Shown here: positions 1 to 12,251 of the stretch, piece after piece
Layout of the letters: each line of letters begins with the position of its first letter
Position numbering within the stretch: position 1 is the first letter of the stretch
NCBI RefSeq assembly: GCF_965363235.1
Contig: NC_134844.1
Location: forward strand, 18,396,646 to 18,460,645
From: Mytilus galloprovincialis
Lineage: Eukaryota > Mollusca > Bivalvia > Mytilida > Mytilidae
DNA: 64,000 nucleotides
Reading direction: 5' to 3'
Position numbers and translations under genes: made by a program
The notes under the pieces: model-generated
Seen by the model: the letters and a program-made list of their open reading frames with translations, nothing else
Database searches by the model: none
Told to the model about the DNA's origin: nothing

Positions 1-81
1 ATGGTTATCTACAAAATATGAACAAAGAAAAATTAACATACTACAAATTACAACTACATAATTAAACATAAAAAATACAAT

Positions 82-609
82 TTACAAATGCGAAATGACA
101 TGAATAAAACACATTTTAAGCTGGGCAACTCCAGCTTCATTTAAATGCAAACCTCCATCTTTAATTGCAAATAAATCTCTTTTAGGAGAGCCTTTTAATA
201 AAAATCGTCTATAAGACTTAATGAAACTTATTTTCTCATCTTTACAAATACCAATTAAGGCTTTATTAATCTGAACAACCTTATTTCCTAACTGAACAAA
301 ATAAACTGGTCGTGGCAAAATAGAAGATATCAATATATTTATGTCTCTATTTCTATTTCTTATACTATAGATCAAATTTCTAAATTTACATAAAATAATC
401 TCTAGAGTATGTTTCTCTACATCATTGGTACCAAAATGTAAAATAACATGAGAAAAGCTATCATAATCATGAAGATACATATACTCCTTATCAATAACAT
501 ATTTAATGTAACCTAAATTAGCTCCGCTAAAACTCTGTACAACCGTGTCTTTCATCCCATCCAAATATTTCCCAATAGAGTCACACAAGATTAACACCCT
601 CTTCTTCAT
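82..609 (-). CDS. SGNH/GDSL-type hydrolase ORF of a Ngaro-like retrotransposon
   Basis: The 175-residue frame has the hallmarks of an SGNH hydrolase: the nucleophile block near residues 8-14 (LCDSIGK, Ser11), the GTND block at residues 60-63, and a late D-G-G-L-H-L-N block (Asp150, His154) that would complete the catalytic triad. Ngaro-type tyrosine-recombinase retrotransposons are known to carry such an ORF after the recombinase, and here it begins 9 bases after the recombinase stop on the same strand. The role of the hydrolase in these elements is unsettled. The frame is intact, so the loss of element function lies elsewhere, in the truncated reverse transcriptase. There is no signal peptide. 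A stand-alone host esterase is unlikely because of the tight linkage. Confidence 0.72.
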   Translation of the reverse strand: MKKRVLILCDSIGKYLDGMKDTVVQSFSGANLGYIKYVIDKEYMYLHDYDSFSHVILHFGTNDVEKHTLEIILCKFRNLIYSIRNRNRDINILISSILPRPVYFVQLGNKVVQINKALIGICKDEKISFIKSYRRFLLKGSPKRDLFAIKDGGLHLNEAGVAQLKMCFIHVISHL

Positions 610-617
610 TACTGCAA

Positions 618-1601
618 TTAAGGGATAAATTTAGTCATGGCCTTAGCAACAGAGACTTTTTCGGATGAAGAAAATTGAAGATATAATTTATAGGCATCAC
701 TTGCCCAATCACCATGAACTTGTATTAACTCTGCAGGCACCTTAGATTCAAAGGCAAACGTCGCACCCCCTCGGCGGAAACTATGGATAGAAAATAGTCG
801 TGGATTCCTGCCTATATTACTAATAAACTCCTTAATATACTGCTGAAAATCTGTATAAGTCACAGGAACTAACTTGTGTTTACTAGGAAATAAAAAGGCT
901 GGACTATCTCCGGCGGCAGGAATTAATTTACACATATTTCTATATACTCTCAATGGACATAATGCAGATCTAGTATTTTCAATCAACGGTATCTTCAAAA
1001 TTCTATTACCCATCTGTATGGTTTTTGACCAATTAAAAATTACAATAGCAATATTACCCTCTAAAATTACTTTATTTCTAGTTAACTGTTTATCTATGTC
1101 AAAAGACATTTTAGAATCAGGTACTAAATTAGATTTGCGCGCCATTAAGAAAAAGGCAAATAAAAATAAACACCATATAGTACACTGCTTTGGATCGTCG
1201 TGATTTATAACTCTATTAATATCTAATAACATATCTACAGTAATAGCTAAAGCTTGTTGTGGTAAATGCTGCTTCTCTCTAGTAATCCCTTTCAATAATA
1301 ACTTGACAGAAAATTCATCTAAATGAACAAAAGGTTTGTCTAACATCAAATGCATAGTTTTAACCCCACATACATAATTTTTTATAGAACTTACTGATTT
1401 GAACGATCTACTCAAAAATTGAATAAACAAACAGATCGTTTTTAATGAAACAGGACATTCATTTAAATTAAAAAATGTACAAAAAAGCAAAAAGGCTCGC
1501 CACTGAACCAATAAATTCTTTTTTGTTCCTACAGCAAAGGCTGATAATGTCGATATCTTTACATCCCTTTCTAGTTCTCTATTTTGTCTATCTGAAAACA
1601 T
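618..1601 (-). CDS. Tyrosine recombinase (integrase) of a Ngaro/DIRS-type retrotransposon
   Basis: A 327-residue tyrosine recombinase. The catalytic signature is visible: Arg155 in ARKSNL, His273 and Arg276 in HSFRRGG, His296 and Trp299 in HGDW, and a C-terminal Tyr (most likely Tyr307, alternatively Tyr304) in SDAYKLYL. The N-terminal 100 residues fit the helical core-binding domain of phage-integrase-like enzymes. In DIRS and Ngaro elements this enzyme inserts a circular cDNA without making target-site duplications. The ATG lies four bases from the stop of the RNase H frame, the compact order expected of such an element. The frame has no stop or shift. A Crypton is less likely because RNase H precedes it. 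Confidence 0.85.
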   Translation of the reverse strand: MFSDRQNRELERDVKISTLSAFAVGTKKNLLVQWRAFLLFCTFFNLNECPVSLKTICLFIQFLSRSFKSVSSIKNYVCGVKTMHLMLDKPFVHLDEFSVKLLLKGITREKQHLPQQALAITVDMLLDINRVINHDDPKQCTIWCLFLFAFFLMARKSNLVPDSKMSFDIDKQLTRNKVILEGNIAIVIFNWSKTIQMGNRILKIPLIENTRSALCPLRVYRNMCKLIPAAGDSPAFLFPSKHKLVPVTYTDFQQYIKEFISNIGRNPRLFSIHSFRRGGATFAFESKVPAELIQVHGDWASDAYKLYLQFSSSEKVSVAKAMTKFIP

Positions 1602-1604
1602 AAT

Positions 1605-2333
1605 TTACCATTCGTGAATAAACTGAAACAACTCATTTGGCACTTCAAATTCTTCTAAATGTATATATTTTGTCTCTTCAAAAAATGTTTTAGCATAATT
1701 ACTATGTAAATGCCAGCGAGACAACATATCAGCTAAACGATTGTCAACACCTGCAATGTGAACTGCCCTCAACTCAAATTCGTTAATGGCGGCTACAAAA
1801 CAAATCTCACGCAAGCAAGATTGTAAAAACTGATTCCTTGATTTTCCAGTGTTAATTACTGTTACTGTAACCTGGTTATCACATTTAATTATAATTCTCT
1901 TTCCTCTCAATTTAGTTCCCCATAATTTCAGGCATACCACTACTGTTAACATTTTTAATGCATTTATATGAAGCTGTTCATTTACAATAGCATCAGGGAA
2001 TTCAACATGAAAAAAATGTTCTTTGAACATGCCACCACAACCTGTCATGCATGCATCAGAAGAGAATATTTCATCTGGTTTCGACCATTCCTCTATTAAC
2101 ATCATTGATACACCGTTATATAAAGGTAAAAAAAATTTCCACCATTTGATGTCTTTTTTAACAAGTTCAGGCACCTCGCTCTTTTTTACATCTTGATAAA
2201 TATATCTTAACCAATTAAGTATTCGAGAAATAAACACTCGTCCGGGTCTAACACAACACCCGACAAAATTCAGTTTTCCAACAAGCGATTGAATTTCACT
2301 CTTAGAGGCGAATTCTTTTCCTACCCACTCCAA
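1605..2333 (-). pseudogene. 5'-truncated reverse transcriptase/RNase H of a Ngaro/DIRS-type element
   Basis: The visible 242 residues begin at the end of the reverse transcriptase thumb/connection (SLVGKLNFVGCCVRPGR), followed by an RNase H domain. Acidic positions are seen at Asp93 (SSDACMTGCGG), Asp152 (IKCDNQ) and Asp202 (RLADMLSRW). The expected Glu in the H-I-N-x-L-E block is a Lys (Lys127), so the active site looks damaged. The first codon is TTG, so this is not a real start: the frame stays open only to about 2372, and no palm domain with a YxDD box is found upstream. The element is 5'-truncated there. Belonging to Ngaro/DIRS rather than LTR elements follows from the adjacent tyrosine recombinase. 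Confidence 0.8.
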
Positions 2334-2372
2334 TAAAATTAAACTAATCGAAAATATATCTAATAATGATTA

Positions 2373-2838
2373 CAAAGTTACTTAAAAGTACTCACTGAAC
2401 ATATACTATAGATAGTAGAGAATTTCGAAATGTTGAAGAAAACGAACTTCGCATATAATTGTGCGTTTTTAGAATTAAAAACTATACAATTACATTACGA
2501 ATGTAACCAAAATAGGGTATACATTCAAATCAAGCGCATACAGCATTAGCAACTGGTTACCAAGACCACTTGCATGATACACATAACTTCAAATATGCAA
2601 CTATGTTAACTATAAAATACAGAATTAAATGTTTGCACTGACAGTTTTTGGTCCTTGTAAAGTTAAAACTACTAGTAACTATGTGATCAAACTTCACCTC
2701 AATCACCGAAAGGACTGTTTTTAAATAATGGTTGTAATTTTTGTAATGAGCTTATTGTCCAACATAGTAGCCGATATAAAATCAAAAGGTAGAGCAGATT
2801 CTATAAATCATTTTTTTTTTTTATTATTATTTGTCTTT
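2373..2838. other. AT-rich stretch without recognised features
   Basis: No coding frame, terminal repeat or tandem repeat was recognised between the truncated retrotransposon and the next miniature element. A T-run of about 15 bases lies at 2811-2825. Confidence 0.4.
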
Positions 2839-2842
2839 TTAA

Positions 2843-3526
2843 AGGGGCACTAGCTACGAGATATATAAAAAATCTAAAGTCTGATTTTTTTCTGTTCAAT
2901 CAATAATGAAAGTGAAATAGTGAAATAACAATTCGCTTTTTGCAGCCAAAAAGGTTCAATTTTGTCAAATTACGCTAAGAAACATTGATAATTAGTAATT
3001 CACTTGCAAGTGAATGAGTCGACCTCTTTAAATCCGTATTCATGTGAACTTCAATTTAACCCCTAGCTAGAGATTGACAACGCATGTATTGTACGTGTAC
3101 TGGTTATTTAAAGAAAAAGAATGTCAACAATGAAAGTGAAACTACGGTAAATCATTTGATTACTAATTCGATGCACATAAAATCATTCTTATACGGTTAA
3201 AAACAATGAGAAACATCTATTTTTAATCTATAAAATAAAATCAAACAGACCAATAAAAATCCAATTGCACGTGTTGGTTTAATCTATTCATATCTTTATT
3301 TATGTTTACATTGCTTATATGGTCATCTGAGGTCAAATCGATAGGTAATTAGATGGAGTTTGGACTAAAATTCACACGAAACGAACCTATAGATTATCTA
3401 CCCCATGCTCTGTAAACTGTTTATTTTAGGCTTTTGATAGTTTGGATAAATGTTTTACATTGTTATAAATCAAATATAAGAATTTGAGTCAAATCGGTGA
3501 CCATGAATTTGACAGCTAGTGTCCCT
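2843..3526. mobile_element. Miniature inverted-repeat element with TTAA flanks
   Basis: The left end reads AGGGGCACTAGCT and the right end AGCTAGTGTCCCT, which are inverted copies with one mismatch. Both are flanked directly by TTAA (2839-2842 and 3527-3530). A TTAA target duplication is typical of piggyBac-type transposons. The 684 bp interior has no open frame, so it would be non-autonomous. Confidence 0.6.
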
Positions 3527-3530
3527 TTAA

Positions 3531-4264
3531 ATATTCTGCGAGTATAACAAATAACCTTCGAGTTGTTTTTTTCAGTTGACTTAAATACTATTTGAAACAA
3601 ATATTACTCTTTATATAACTTTTTCTGTTGAACTAGTCCATTTTAATAACAACTATTAGTTTGATGTTCTACTGTTAAACCTTTCGTATCTGACATTAGA
3701 TACCATTGAAATGTGACATATGGATAGAAAGTAAAATCACAATTAAAAACTCCGAGGAAAATTCAAAACGGAAAGTTCCTAATCAAATGGCAAAATCAAA
3801 TTTAAAGCTCAAACCATCAATCGAATGGATAACAACAGTCATATTCATGACTTGAGACAGGCATTTTCTTATGTAGAAAATTGTGGATTAAACCTGGTTT
3901 TATAGCTAGCTAAACTTCTCCCTTGTATGCCAGTCGAATCAAATTCTATTATATTGACAACGATATGTGAACAAAATAAACAGAGGTAATAGGTAAACAT
4001 GTCAAAAAAAGGGTTATATATTTATTATGATTTATTTGAAAGTGACAGTTTTATTGCCCCACCAACATGTATCTGCCGTCTATACAGATATTGGGAAGAA
4101 GTTTTATTTAATTGGTCTGTCATGATAACTAGATATAGATTTTTCATGCGATTTGTTACAAGTTGATTTGTTTTAATATGCGTCCCCGTATATTTACAAC
4201 ATCTTACAATATGTAGACTGATACTATGAAGAAGCGTTTGAATTTTGATACATTTGAAGTGTGT
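3531..4264. other. Intergenic AT-rich DNA, nothing recognised
   Basis: No frame above background, no inverted termini and no tandem repeat were seen here. Confidence 0.4.
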
Positions 4265-7200
4265 TTAACACTGGTTCTCCGTTAAAGCGCCCATTTTATA
4301 ACGTTATTTTGTCCCACCGTAAGAAAGCAAAACTAACGACTTCCAGTTATATACCCGTAGCTTGTTATACTTATATCTGAGAGTTTTAAATTTCTTTATT
4401 ATCTATATTTTTAATTTTTATAAAGGTTAGTACATATTGCACCACGATGGTGATCGTACCGGCCGTCCATAATATTTTCTTTGAAAAGCTGAAATTTCCG
4501 TTGATGGATAAAAGACCAACCAGGACAAAATATTTAGTACACTATAGAGTGTAATATGAGTTTAATTTGATCATAAGGTTACCATGAATAATTTTATTTA
4601 TAACAATGGTCATTTATTGCAAGTTACATCAGTCTGAAAAACGAAGCAAAGTTGAAAACTGTAGAGATTTGTTAAGCGTGTAATCTCCGTGGAATAGCCA
4701 ATTTCTTAAAAAACATCAATTTTGAAAATAAATTCCACATCCAACAGATGATCACAGATCGATATCGGTGTCAACATTAAATTTTAGTACAACTTCAATC
4801 TTTAGATATACATATTATGGTTAATAAATGACGAAATCGTCGAAATGTAACCTCCGTGGAATGTAATCTCCGTTGACATTTTGGTAAAGAGTGCTTTCTA
4901 TCACGTCCGCACTTTTATCGAGTATGGCATGCCAAATAAACATATTAGATAGTTATACTGGATGGCGAATAAATCACTTACAGATCAATAATATATTGTA
5001 ATTCAGACGACATAAGACGACACCATGTAACAATTTTTATAAATCAATTGTTTGAGTGTCACAGAGTTGCTTCTTTCTCAAATCTAGAAGAAGAAAAACA
5101 ACCGAACCGGATGTTTTTATATCAATCGTAATGCATGTAAATAATTTAGACCTGTTTTCAATATTTAAGATATGAAGCTTTTATATGATTAATATAAATT
5201 TGATTCCGATTTCAATACGATTTAACAATTATGCAATTGCAAAAAGGTATAAAAAGTGTCCTTTCTTTTTTTGTGTGTTGCACAAGGAGAGAAGCTTTTA
5301 ATTTCTTTCATCGAAATTAGGACGTCGGTTGAAAAGGCATGATATATTGTCTGCTACATTTATTAACAACACCTTGTACAAAATTCTTTTCGAAATTAAA
5401 AGCAGTTAAATAGATTAAACAAAACTATCCGTCAAAATGCTATATATTACGGTCTGTATTAGAGGAGGAGATCTACATTTCTGTATTCTATAATTCTTTT
5501 AGCCATTTTTCTCTATTCAGTTAGAAATATATGCCCTTCTATGTAAAATTCTTGGGTTCAGTTCCTGCATTTGAAAACTTCCGTATATAATATTTTGACA
5601 ATATATAGTGTCTTGACTGTATCAAAAATATACGTATAACGACACTACTCCGTATAGCCCCTCTTTTTTATTCTGTCACTGTACTGCATAAATGATACCA
5701 TGTTTAAAATAAGTATAAAACTTGGAGAAAAAAAGTATTTCAATTTGTTCGAAATCAGTTGGATATTTGGGATAATAAACAAAAGGAAAGATGATATGAG
5801 GTATACTTTATCATATTTTCCTTGTGATTCGGGGTACTAGTAATGAGGAGCTGAACGTTCAGTTTTATAACAGTGACAGTACCGGTATCTAACCGACATT
5901 AAGAGAAATCTGAAATCGGATAAAATAAAAATTTGATCACCAAAAAGATTTTATCATTGATTACTCATCTGTCCAACAAAATATAGAAAGAGACATTGCT
6001 TATCAATCAACTGTTTTGGTGAATAGTGAAATATATTTAATATATGTTGGTACTAAAAAAATGTTATACCCAAAAGTCTGCCGTCCTCGAGCATCAGTAT
6101 GTAAATTAAAACGTACGAATTATGACAATGTTTTGATTCTGCAAATCCTTACAATTCCAATCAATGGTCAATTTATATATTTTGGAATTATAAAGATACC
6201 TAAGGTTTTAAACTTCATCAATCAATGTTACATTCGACTGATTTGACTTTTTTTGTGTGTCATTTTTGTCATATAGCTCATCAACTCTTTCTATTCTTTC
6301 ATATCTTTTGATTTCAAATACTTGTCGCTGAGGCGTAAATGATGAAGATCAATCAAAGATAGTGCCCGCTTCAAACGCATGAAATTTATAACTTTTTTTT
6401 CGACCACTATTGCAAATCTTTTTGTTATCGGATTATCGTGGTCTGACATCTGTCACGAACTGTTTTTTTTTTTAAGGTGAATAACATTAAATATTAAATA
6501 CGAGAAGGATGTAAGGTTAAATTTGCCTACAATAGGAAACGAAATGACAAGTTAACTCATGCAAGATCGTGATTTTGGCGAAAAACACTGAACGGATGCT
6601 TATATGAATGTATAAAATTTGCATCGCTTATTTCATTTGACCAGTTGCGTTTACAACCAATTTGAAAGTTCAACGTTTCTTTCGAAATGATCTACTAGAA
6701 TATTGTCAATAATGCATTTAATATGCAGAAAACGGAAAGTTTCATTCATCTTTAAATCATTTATTTCTGTTATTTTTAATTCACCGTATTCTTATTTTTC
6801 ATAATTGTTTTTTAATCTATAAACCACCTCCTATATCTTGGATTAATTCAAATAACTTTATGATATTCAAGCGGAATACGATGCATAGTACTATTAGTAT
6901 AAGAGTATCTACAAAAAAAAGCTGTTCAATAAGTCGTTACTGGTTGTCTAAAAATCGAAGTTGCGAGATTAATAGACTACAACTAACCAACAAAGAGGAT
7001 GAATAAAATATCTATGAAAAATGATTTTATATTTATATTTTGCTGGATCATTTTTTGTCGTGTCTGTCTCATCATTGCTTTTTTTATATATTTATATTGA
7101 ACCTTTTTAAATTCTTTATCAACGGCAACGCATGTAACATCTGATTTATTTTTTGAATATTCTTCTCCCGCTCATAAATCTGCATGAAATATTTGCCACT

Positions 7201-7320
7201 GTACGTCCAGAAAACATCAATCACGAATAAATCATATCTCCTCTAAAGTTGTAGTAATATACTAACTGTAAACATTATCATATAAGTGATTCTTTTAAAT
7301 TCTAAAGTCAGATATTATCA

Positions 7321-7456
7321 GTTACACAGTATGTTAGTGACCTAATACGATAAATTCGGGGTCAGTTAATTCCATAAGGGGTTTGAGCGAAAATAGAACC
7401 TCATATGGAATTTACTGACCCTGTATATCGTATCAGGTCACTAACACACTGTATAA
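7321..7456. repeat. Palindromic hairpin of about 136 bp
   Basis: The two halves are imperfect reverse complements over about 59 bases each. They are marked by GTTAGTGACCTAATACGAT on the left and its inverted counterpart (GTTAGTGACCTGATACGAT on the minus strand) on the right. It would fold into a long cruciform or hairpin, as a foldback miniature element does. Confidence 0.65.
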
Positions 7457-8207
7457 CGAATTTATCGTGCCGACTATCTTTATTAGTTGAATTTTGAATT
7501 TTAAACTCGAGTCTCATTTGCAATCATACCACATCTCCTTAATTGTTATATTAAAGTGTTCAAGTGTTCAGTTTTAAGAAACATACTCTCATTGGTCTGC
7601 TATATATATATAAAATACTAATATAAACTTCTCGTCTCTCTCCTTATTTTTTTCCCAAATTTTCGATACAATGAACAAAAAGGTATCAAAGGGAGTAACC
7701 CATCAAAGATACAAGATCATACAAGGGTTGTGCTTCGGCTTCGAAAGAATTTTTCAAAACAGTTCAAATCAAGGAATTCATGCGTTATACGCCATACTTG
7801 TGCATTTTGAAATTAAAACAGTTGATTTATATATCAGTCATTTCAAAAAAATGTACATATTTCGGTTATTGTCTATTGTCTGTTTAATTTGTAAGTTTTA
7901 CATAATTTTTCAATTTAACATAAGAGTTTACACATAGTGCAAGATAGTACATGCACATATTAGTGTGCAAAAAGTTTCATATTTTTTTTATATTCGTTGA
8001 AGTATGAAAATTCGCCAATTTCCATGCGTTCATTTTTGATAATTAACATATTCATTCAAATTATCTGTAGATAAAACTGCGTTTAAAGGTAAACAAAATG
8101 ATTTTTTTTATTTAGTAACATCATAATTGAAAATAAATGACTTTCCATGTTTCAAATCATGAAAACTTTTATTCCACAGTCACTGGAATGTCTGTTCATG
8201 AATATTT

Positions 8208-10640
8208 GTCCTTCCTGTTACTATTTATTTATTTACGGAATAAAACTAGTTTCTCCCTTCAATAACGGCGGTTTTTTATGGTGACGTCGTAGGCGTGGAT
8301 ACTAGACGTAACGACATGGTGAAAATTTTTATGTGGAAAGATTTTGGTCATTAGAATTAAAAGATCGGTAAGTACTGATGTTTGCGTACCTTTTTATAAT
8401 GTCTTAAATGTTACCAGTTGGTAGATAATTTTTAATTGCATAAAACTTATGAAGTGTTTTTTACCGTAACTTAGGCATGGGCCGGATGAATAAAAACACT
8501 ACACCAATTATTAGGGAGCGACTATTTTGAAACCAATTTGGGTTATGTACTAATTTTTCCATCCTGTTACTGTCCTTCCTGTTACAAAGACAATGGTAAC
8601 AGGAGGGACAAACATGGTAACAGGATGGACATACTTTGTTAGAAAACTCAAAATGCCTCTTACATTATCGCAAATAAATTGTTACAGATATTTATTGCCG
8701 TAGGGTATATTAATTCATAAAATGTACATTTGTAGATATTGAGGAATTTATGGAACAAGTCAAGTGCTACCTTGACTGGTAACAGGATGGACAAAATTAT
8801 TAATTGTGCAACAATTGCCGATATTACTGTACAGCTATTATTCAAGCGTGTCATATAGAATATGCATTGTTTATTTTCAATACTCTTTGAATACTTTACC
8901 CTTTGCGATTTGTACTGCAATGTTTTCTTTGGTACCTGAACCTAATTTGGTTCAGTTTGTTCCTTACTTTATTATTTTGTTCAGCTTGGTTGTAAAACTA
9001 TCATCATATTTTGCCAACTTTTGTACTGCTTTCTTGGAGACATGATACTTTCTCGTTACAGGCAAATAGCGATACAGACCTTGCGAGACGACACTGAGCA
9101 ACACTTATGCCACAAAAGAATGTCTTTTATTAAAAAAAAAGGGGGTGCACAACATATAAATGTGGGTATATTATACCTCCGGTTGTGGTTTGAACTCCCC
9201 TGCCCTATTCATAAATTAATAATATGAAAATCCCTTCTCATTATAAATATATTTCACAGCTACCACTATCTTACTTAAATGAGATGATATTATGAGATAA
9301 AAAGATTAGAACAGAAATTTTAGTCTACAGTCGGTGCACATAATGTACGTATGCCCCATTAATTGATATAAGAATTTCTACCCATTGATATATTGCCTTC
9401 GGCTTAAAGTTGCAGGTCATTGATACATTTGCCATTAATTGCCATTCCAAATATGAATATCCATACCAGCGCCAAATCTGTGTGTATTATTCAGTTTTAT
9501 AATGACAGACCCCCTTTTTTTTTGGACGCCTCCGTGCTTTTATTTGCCAAAATCATTGAGGGACAAACGCTGCTACAACTTCCAGAATATTGGCTATCAT
9601 TCCGAATCAAAACAAAATCAGAAGCTCTTCGTGAACTTATGGTGTTGACCCAAAAATCCAAGAATGACAAGCCTTCAGTGTTAAAATGTATCAGAAACTA
9701 GATATATGTATATCAGAATCATTGACAATAAAAAAAAGTTTTATTTGAATTTTCATTAAGTTGTATTGTTGTGTTCTTTAACATGTCTTCATTTTTATAA
9801 ACATATGAAATAAGTTATTTTCACGCCTATATCTTCAACCTTCTCTAAGACAGTACGATGGGTGGTTGTTCTGGTGATTGGTTAGCCTTCAGTGGACACT
9901 TAAAGGCATATTCCGGAAGAGAATATGATAAATAAATAACAACCAACATGCTGAACTTGATCTTAAAAGCGGTAGTTCACAAAAAGGCATGTCTACTTAC
10001 ATGTATGTACACTGATTTTTACGACTTGCGGCAACCAAATCTTACTTCATACTTAGCGAAAAAAACAGCAATACCAATTTTTCATTTTTTTTGTTTTTGT
10101 TTTGTTTGTTTGACCAAGTCAGGGATGATACACGTATAAACGGTTCGTGCATACTATTTAAATACTTATATCTCTCGTTTGTATCCCTAGGAAATTTAAA
10201 AACGAGTTTTTTGTTATGATTTTTGTGACCTTAATTATGTTTCGTCTCTACTGTTACCACCTTGTCCTCCCTGTTACTGCCTTTGTTCGTTCCTGTTACC
10301 CCCAAAAATGTGTAAAATAATTTTGACAATCAACATAACTGATCTATTGACTAAGTTTCCAGTCAATATCATTGAAAAGGGACACAATAGTAAATTTTCG
10401 TTGCCACTGTCTCCACAATTTGTTTTTAAGAGCGTTTGAAAAATAAGAAATGTGATGATTTTTCTGAACGTACAGACTATCTACAGATTTTTTTTGGGTA
10501 ATCTACATAACTGATAAATGTAAATGTGATTTCAAATAAACACTCCTATGCAAGTGTGAGCCACACTTTTCATTGGATATTTTCTTTTCTCTTATCACTT
10601 TTTCTATCAGTTAAAAAAAGTAACAGGATGGACAAAATTG
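8208..10640. repeat. Scattered copies of a GTAACAGGATGGACA motif
   Basis: The 15-mer or close variants occur in both orientations near 8209, 8562, 8574, 8596, 8615, 8778, 10260, 10275 and 10619. The copies are not in a regular tandem and share no coding frame. Nothing else recognisable lies in this stretch; the small open frames at 8806-9045 and 9420-9701 look like chance. Confidence 0.5.
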
Positions 10641-11445
10641 AACACCCGCTGGCACACCATTTTGAAAAAAAATATTCTCGGGTGTTGGTAAGATTGCATA
10701 TTTTGAAAAAAATATTAACAAAGCAATATGTTATTGGTTTTTTAAATTAATTTGCATTTATCTTAACATTTTTTTTTGGAAAAGTTCAGATTCTGAATGT
10801 GTACTTTATTTTGAAATGACTGATATATGTTTTCGATATCAATATGACCACATCAATGATAATTCATTGTAACACAGATTGGTAAATATGATGATGACGA
10901 AAAAGAGGAGAATTCAGTGGCGAATTATATGCATAGTTGGGTTGAAAGCATGTTAATACGATTTTGTTATTTATTCTGCTTTGTACAAGACTAAAATGCT
11001 GAGTCGATTGTTATCGTACTTATTCATACAGAAACGGCCAAATTGAAGATTAATCACATTAATTTGTGTTAAAGAGATGACAAAATGATTTTTATATATA
11101 TATATAATAATGCAGACATGACTGAATATCTTAAATTTCAACCAACAAGAAAAAGAAAAAAAAGTTTACGTGAATCAATAAAAAAAAGTTTTTAGCATTT
11201 TGGCATTGAAAATCACGACGTCAAAGGAAATAAAATGACGTTAAATTTTTTTTTTTATTGTTTTATTATCTAAACTGTCTCGATCATTACAAATTTACGG
11301 TAGCACATTACATGCTGAAATTTATAGGGTGGATAGAATACACTATGAAGATGTTCTATGTTCTTTATAAATAAGTTTCGCTGTAATTTATATTTTATCA
11401 TTTTTTACTTTGACGTTGGGCGCTTTAACGGAGAACTAGTGTTAA

Positions 11446-11643
11446 TTGTTTTTTTAATTATTTTCCTACCGGAAATTGGTAAACTTCACTTAACAAATGT
11501 GACTAGATTAGTATAGATTAACATGAATATTGATATGTAGACAACAAATAGCCAGTTAAATTTTGACCAAAATACTATAAGGTTACATTGAGCAGAGACT
11601 CTGTAGTCTCTTAACGAAATTACAGGAGCTGTAACACACCTAG
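11446..11643. repeat. Left flank of the 2-kb array with one copy of a ~50-bp repeat
   Basis: The segment ending at the array boundary (about 11610-11643) contains AATTACAGGAGCTGTAACAC. A close relative stands just beyond the right end of the array near 28906-28926, where further degenerate copies of about 50 bp follow. Confidence 0.5.
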
Positions 11644-12251
11644 TTAAGGTCTTTCCTCTACGCGAGGAAAGACCTTATTGTTTTTCTAATGTTTTTTTTT
11701 CTTCCAGCATTTTTTTGGCACGCCCTCCTACCGCTTCTATTGGACTTATCAATACCAAAATTGGACCATAGATAGACCTCAACATGAACTTTTACCAGAT
11801 GAACTTTTGTAGGATTTCACCATCCCCTTTAGAAGTTATCTCCCTTTTATTGATTTTTTTCAACATGGTCCCCCCCAAAATGTGTTAAAAGATATCATGA
11901 CTTTATTTGGACAATAGGTAGATCTCATCATGGTGTATTACCATATGAGGCTGCATAGGATTTAATCATCTCCTTTGAGAGTTATATCCCCTTGAAGCAA
12001 TTTCTTTTATTTGCATTTTTCTCAAAAAGTATTAGAGATAGAATTTAATTGAAAATGACAGCATGTATAAGAACAGATGGCAATGTTTATAAACATTAAC
12101 AATTAATTTGTTACTAACCATTATAAGGAGTTATTTCGCTTTAAAAATTAAAAATAATTTTTCAAAAATTCTATTTCGAGAACCGGAAGTCATAGAGACT
12201 TGGAACCTTCACCAATAACCTTTAATTCATGTGACCTTTAATATGCACCCA

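Larger units (their letters stand above)
1..2372 (-). mobile_element. Truncated Ngaro-like tyrosine-recombinase retrotransposon
   Basis: Three consecutive minus-strand frames in the order RNase H, tyrosine recombinase, SGNH hydrolase define the element. Its 3' end runs off the left edge of the window, so its terminal split repeats cannot be seen. The 5' end is lost within reverse transcriptase near 2372. Two of the three frames are uninterrupted, which suggests the copy is fairly young. Confidence 0.75.
4269..11441. mobile_element. Candidate 7.2 kb DNA transposon with 25-bp terminal inverted repeats
   Basis: The left terminus begins CACTGGTTCTCCGTTAAAGC and the right terminus is its inverted copy (CACTAGTTCTCCGTTAAAGC on the minus strand), matching at 24 of 25 positions. 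TTAA borders both ends (4265-4268 and 11442-11445). The CAC(T/G) start with a 4-bp duplication could fit a Chapaev/CMC element, while TTAA alone would fit piggyBac. No transposase frame was recognised inside, so the copy is either a decayed or non-autonomous element or two unrelated copies of one short end in opposite orientation. The interior includes a palindrome at 7321-7456 and the motif cluster at 8208-10640. Confidence 0.45.

Noticed and set aside
874..1203. Plus-strand frame of 109 codons
   Set aside because: It is the antisense shadow of the tyrosine recombinase.
9420..9701. Plus-strand frame of 93 codons in the 7.2-kb element
   Set aside because: No recognisable domain or supporting splice or promoter context, and its length is compatible with chance.
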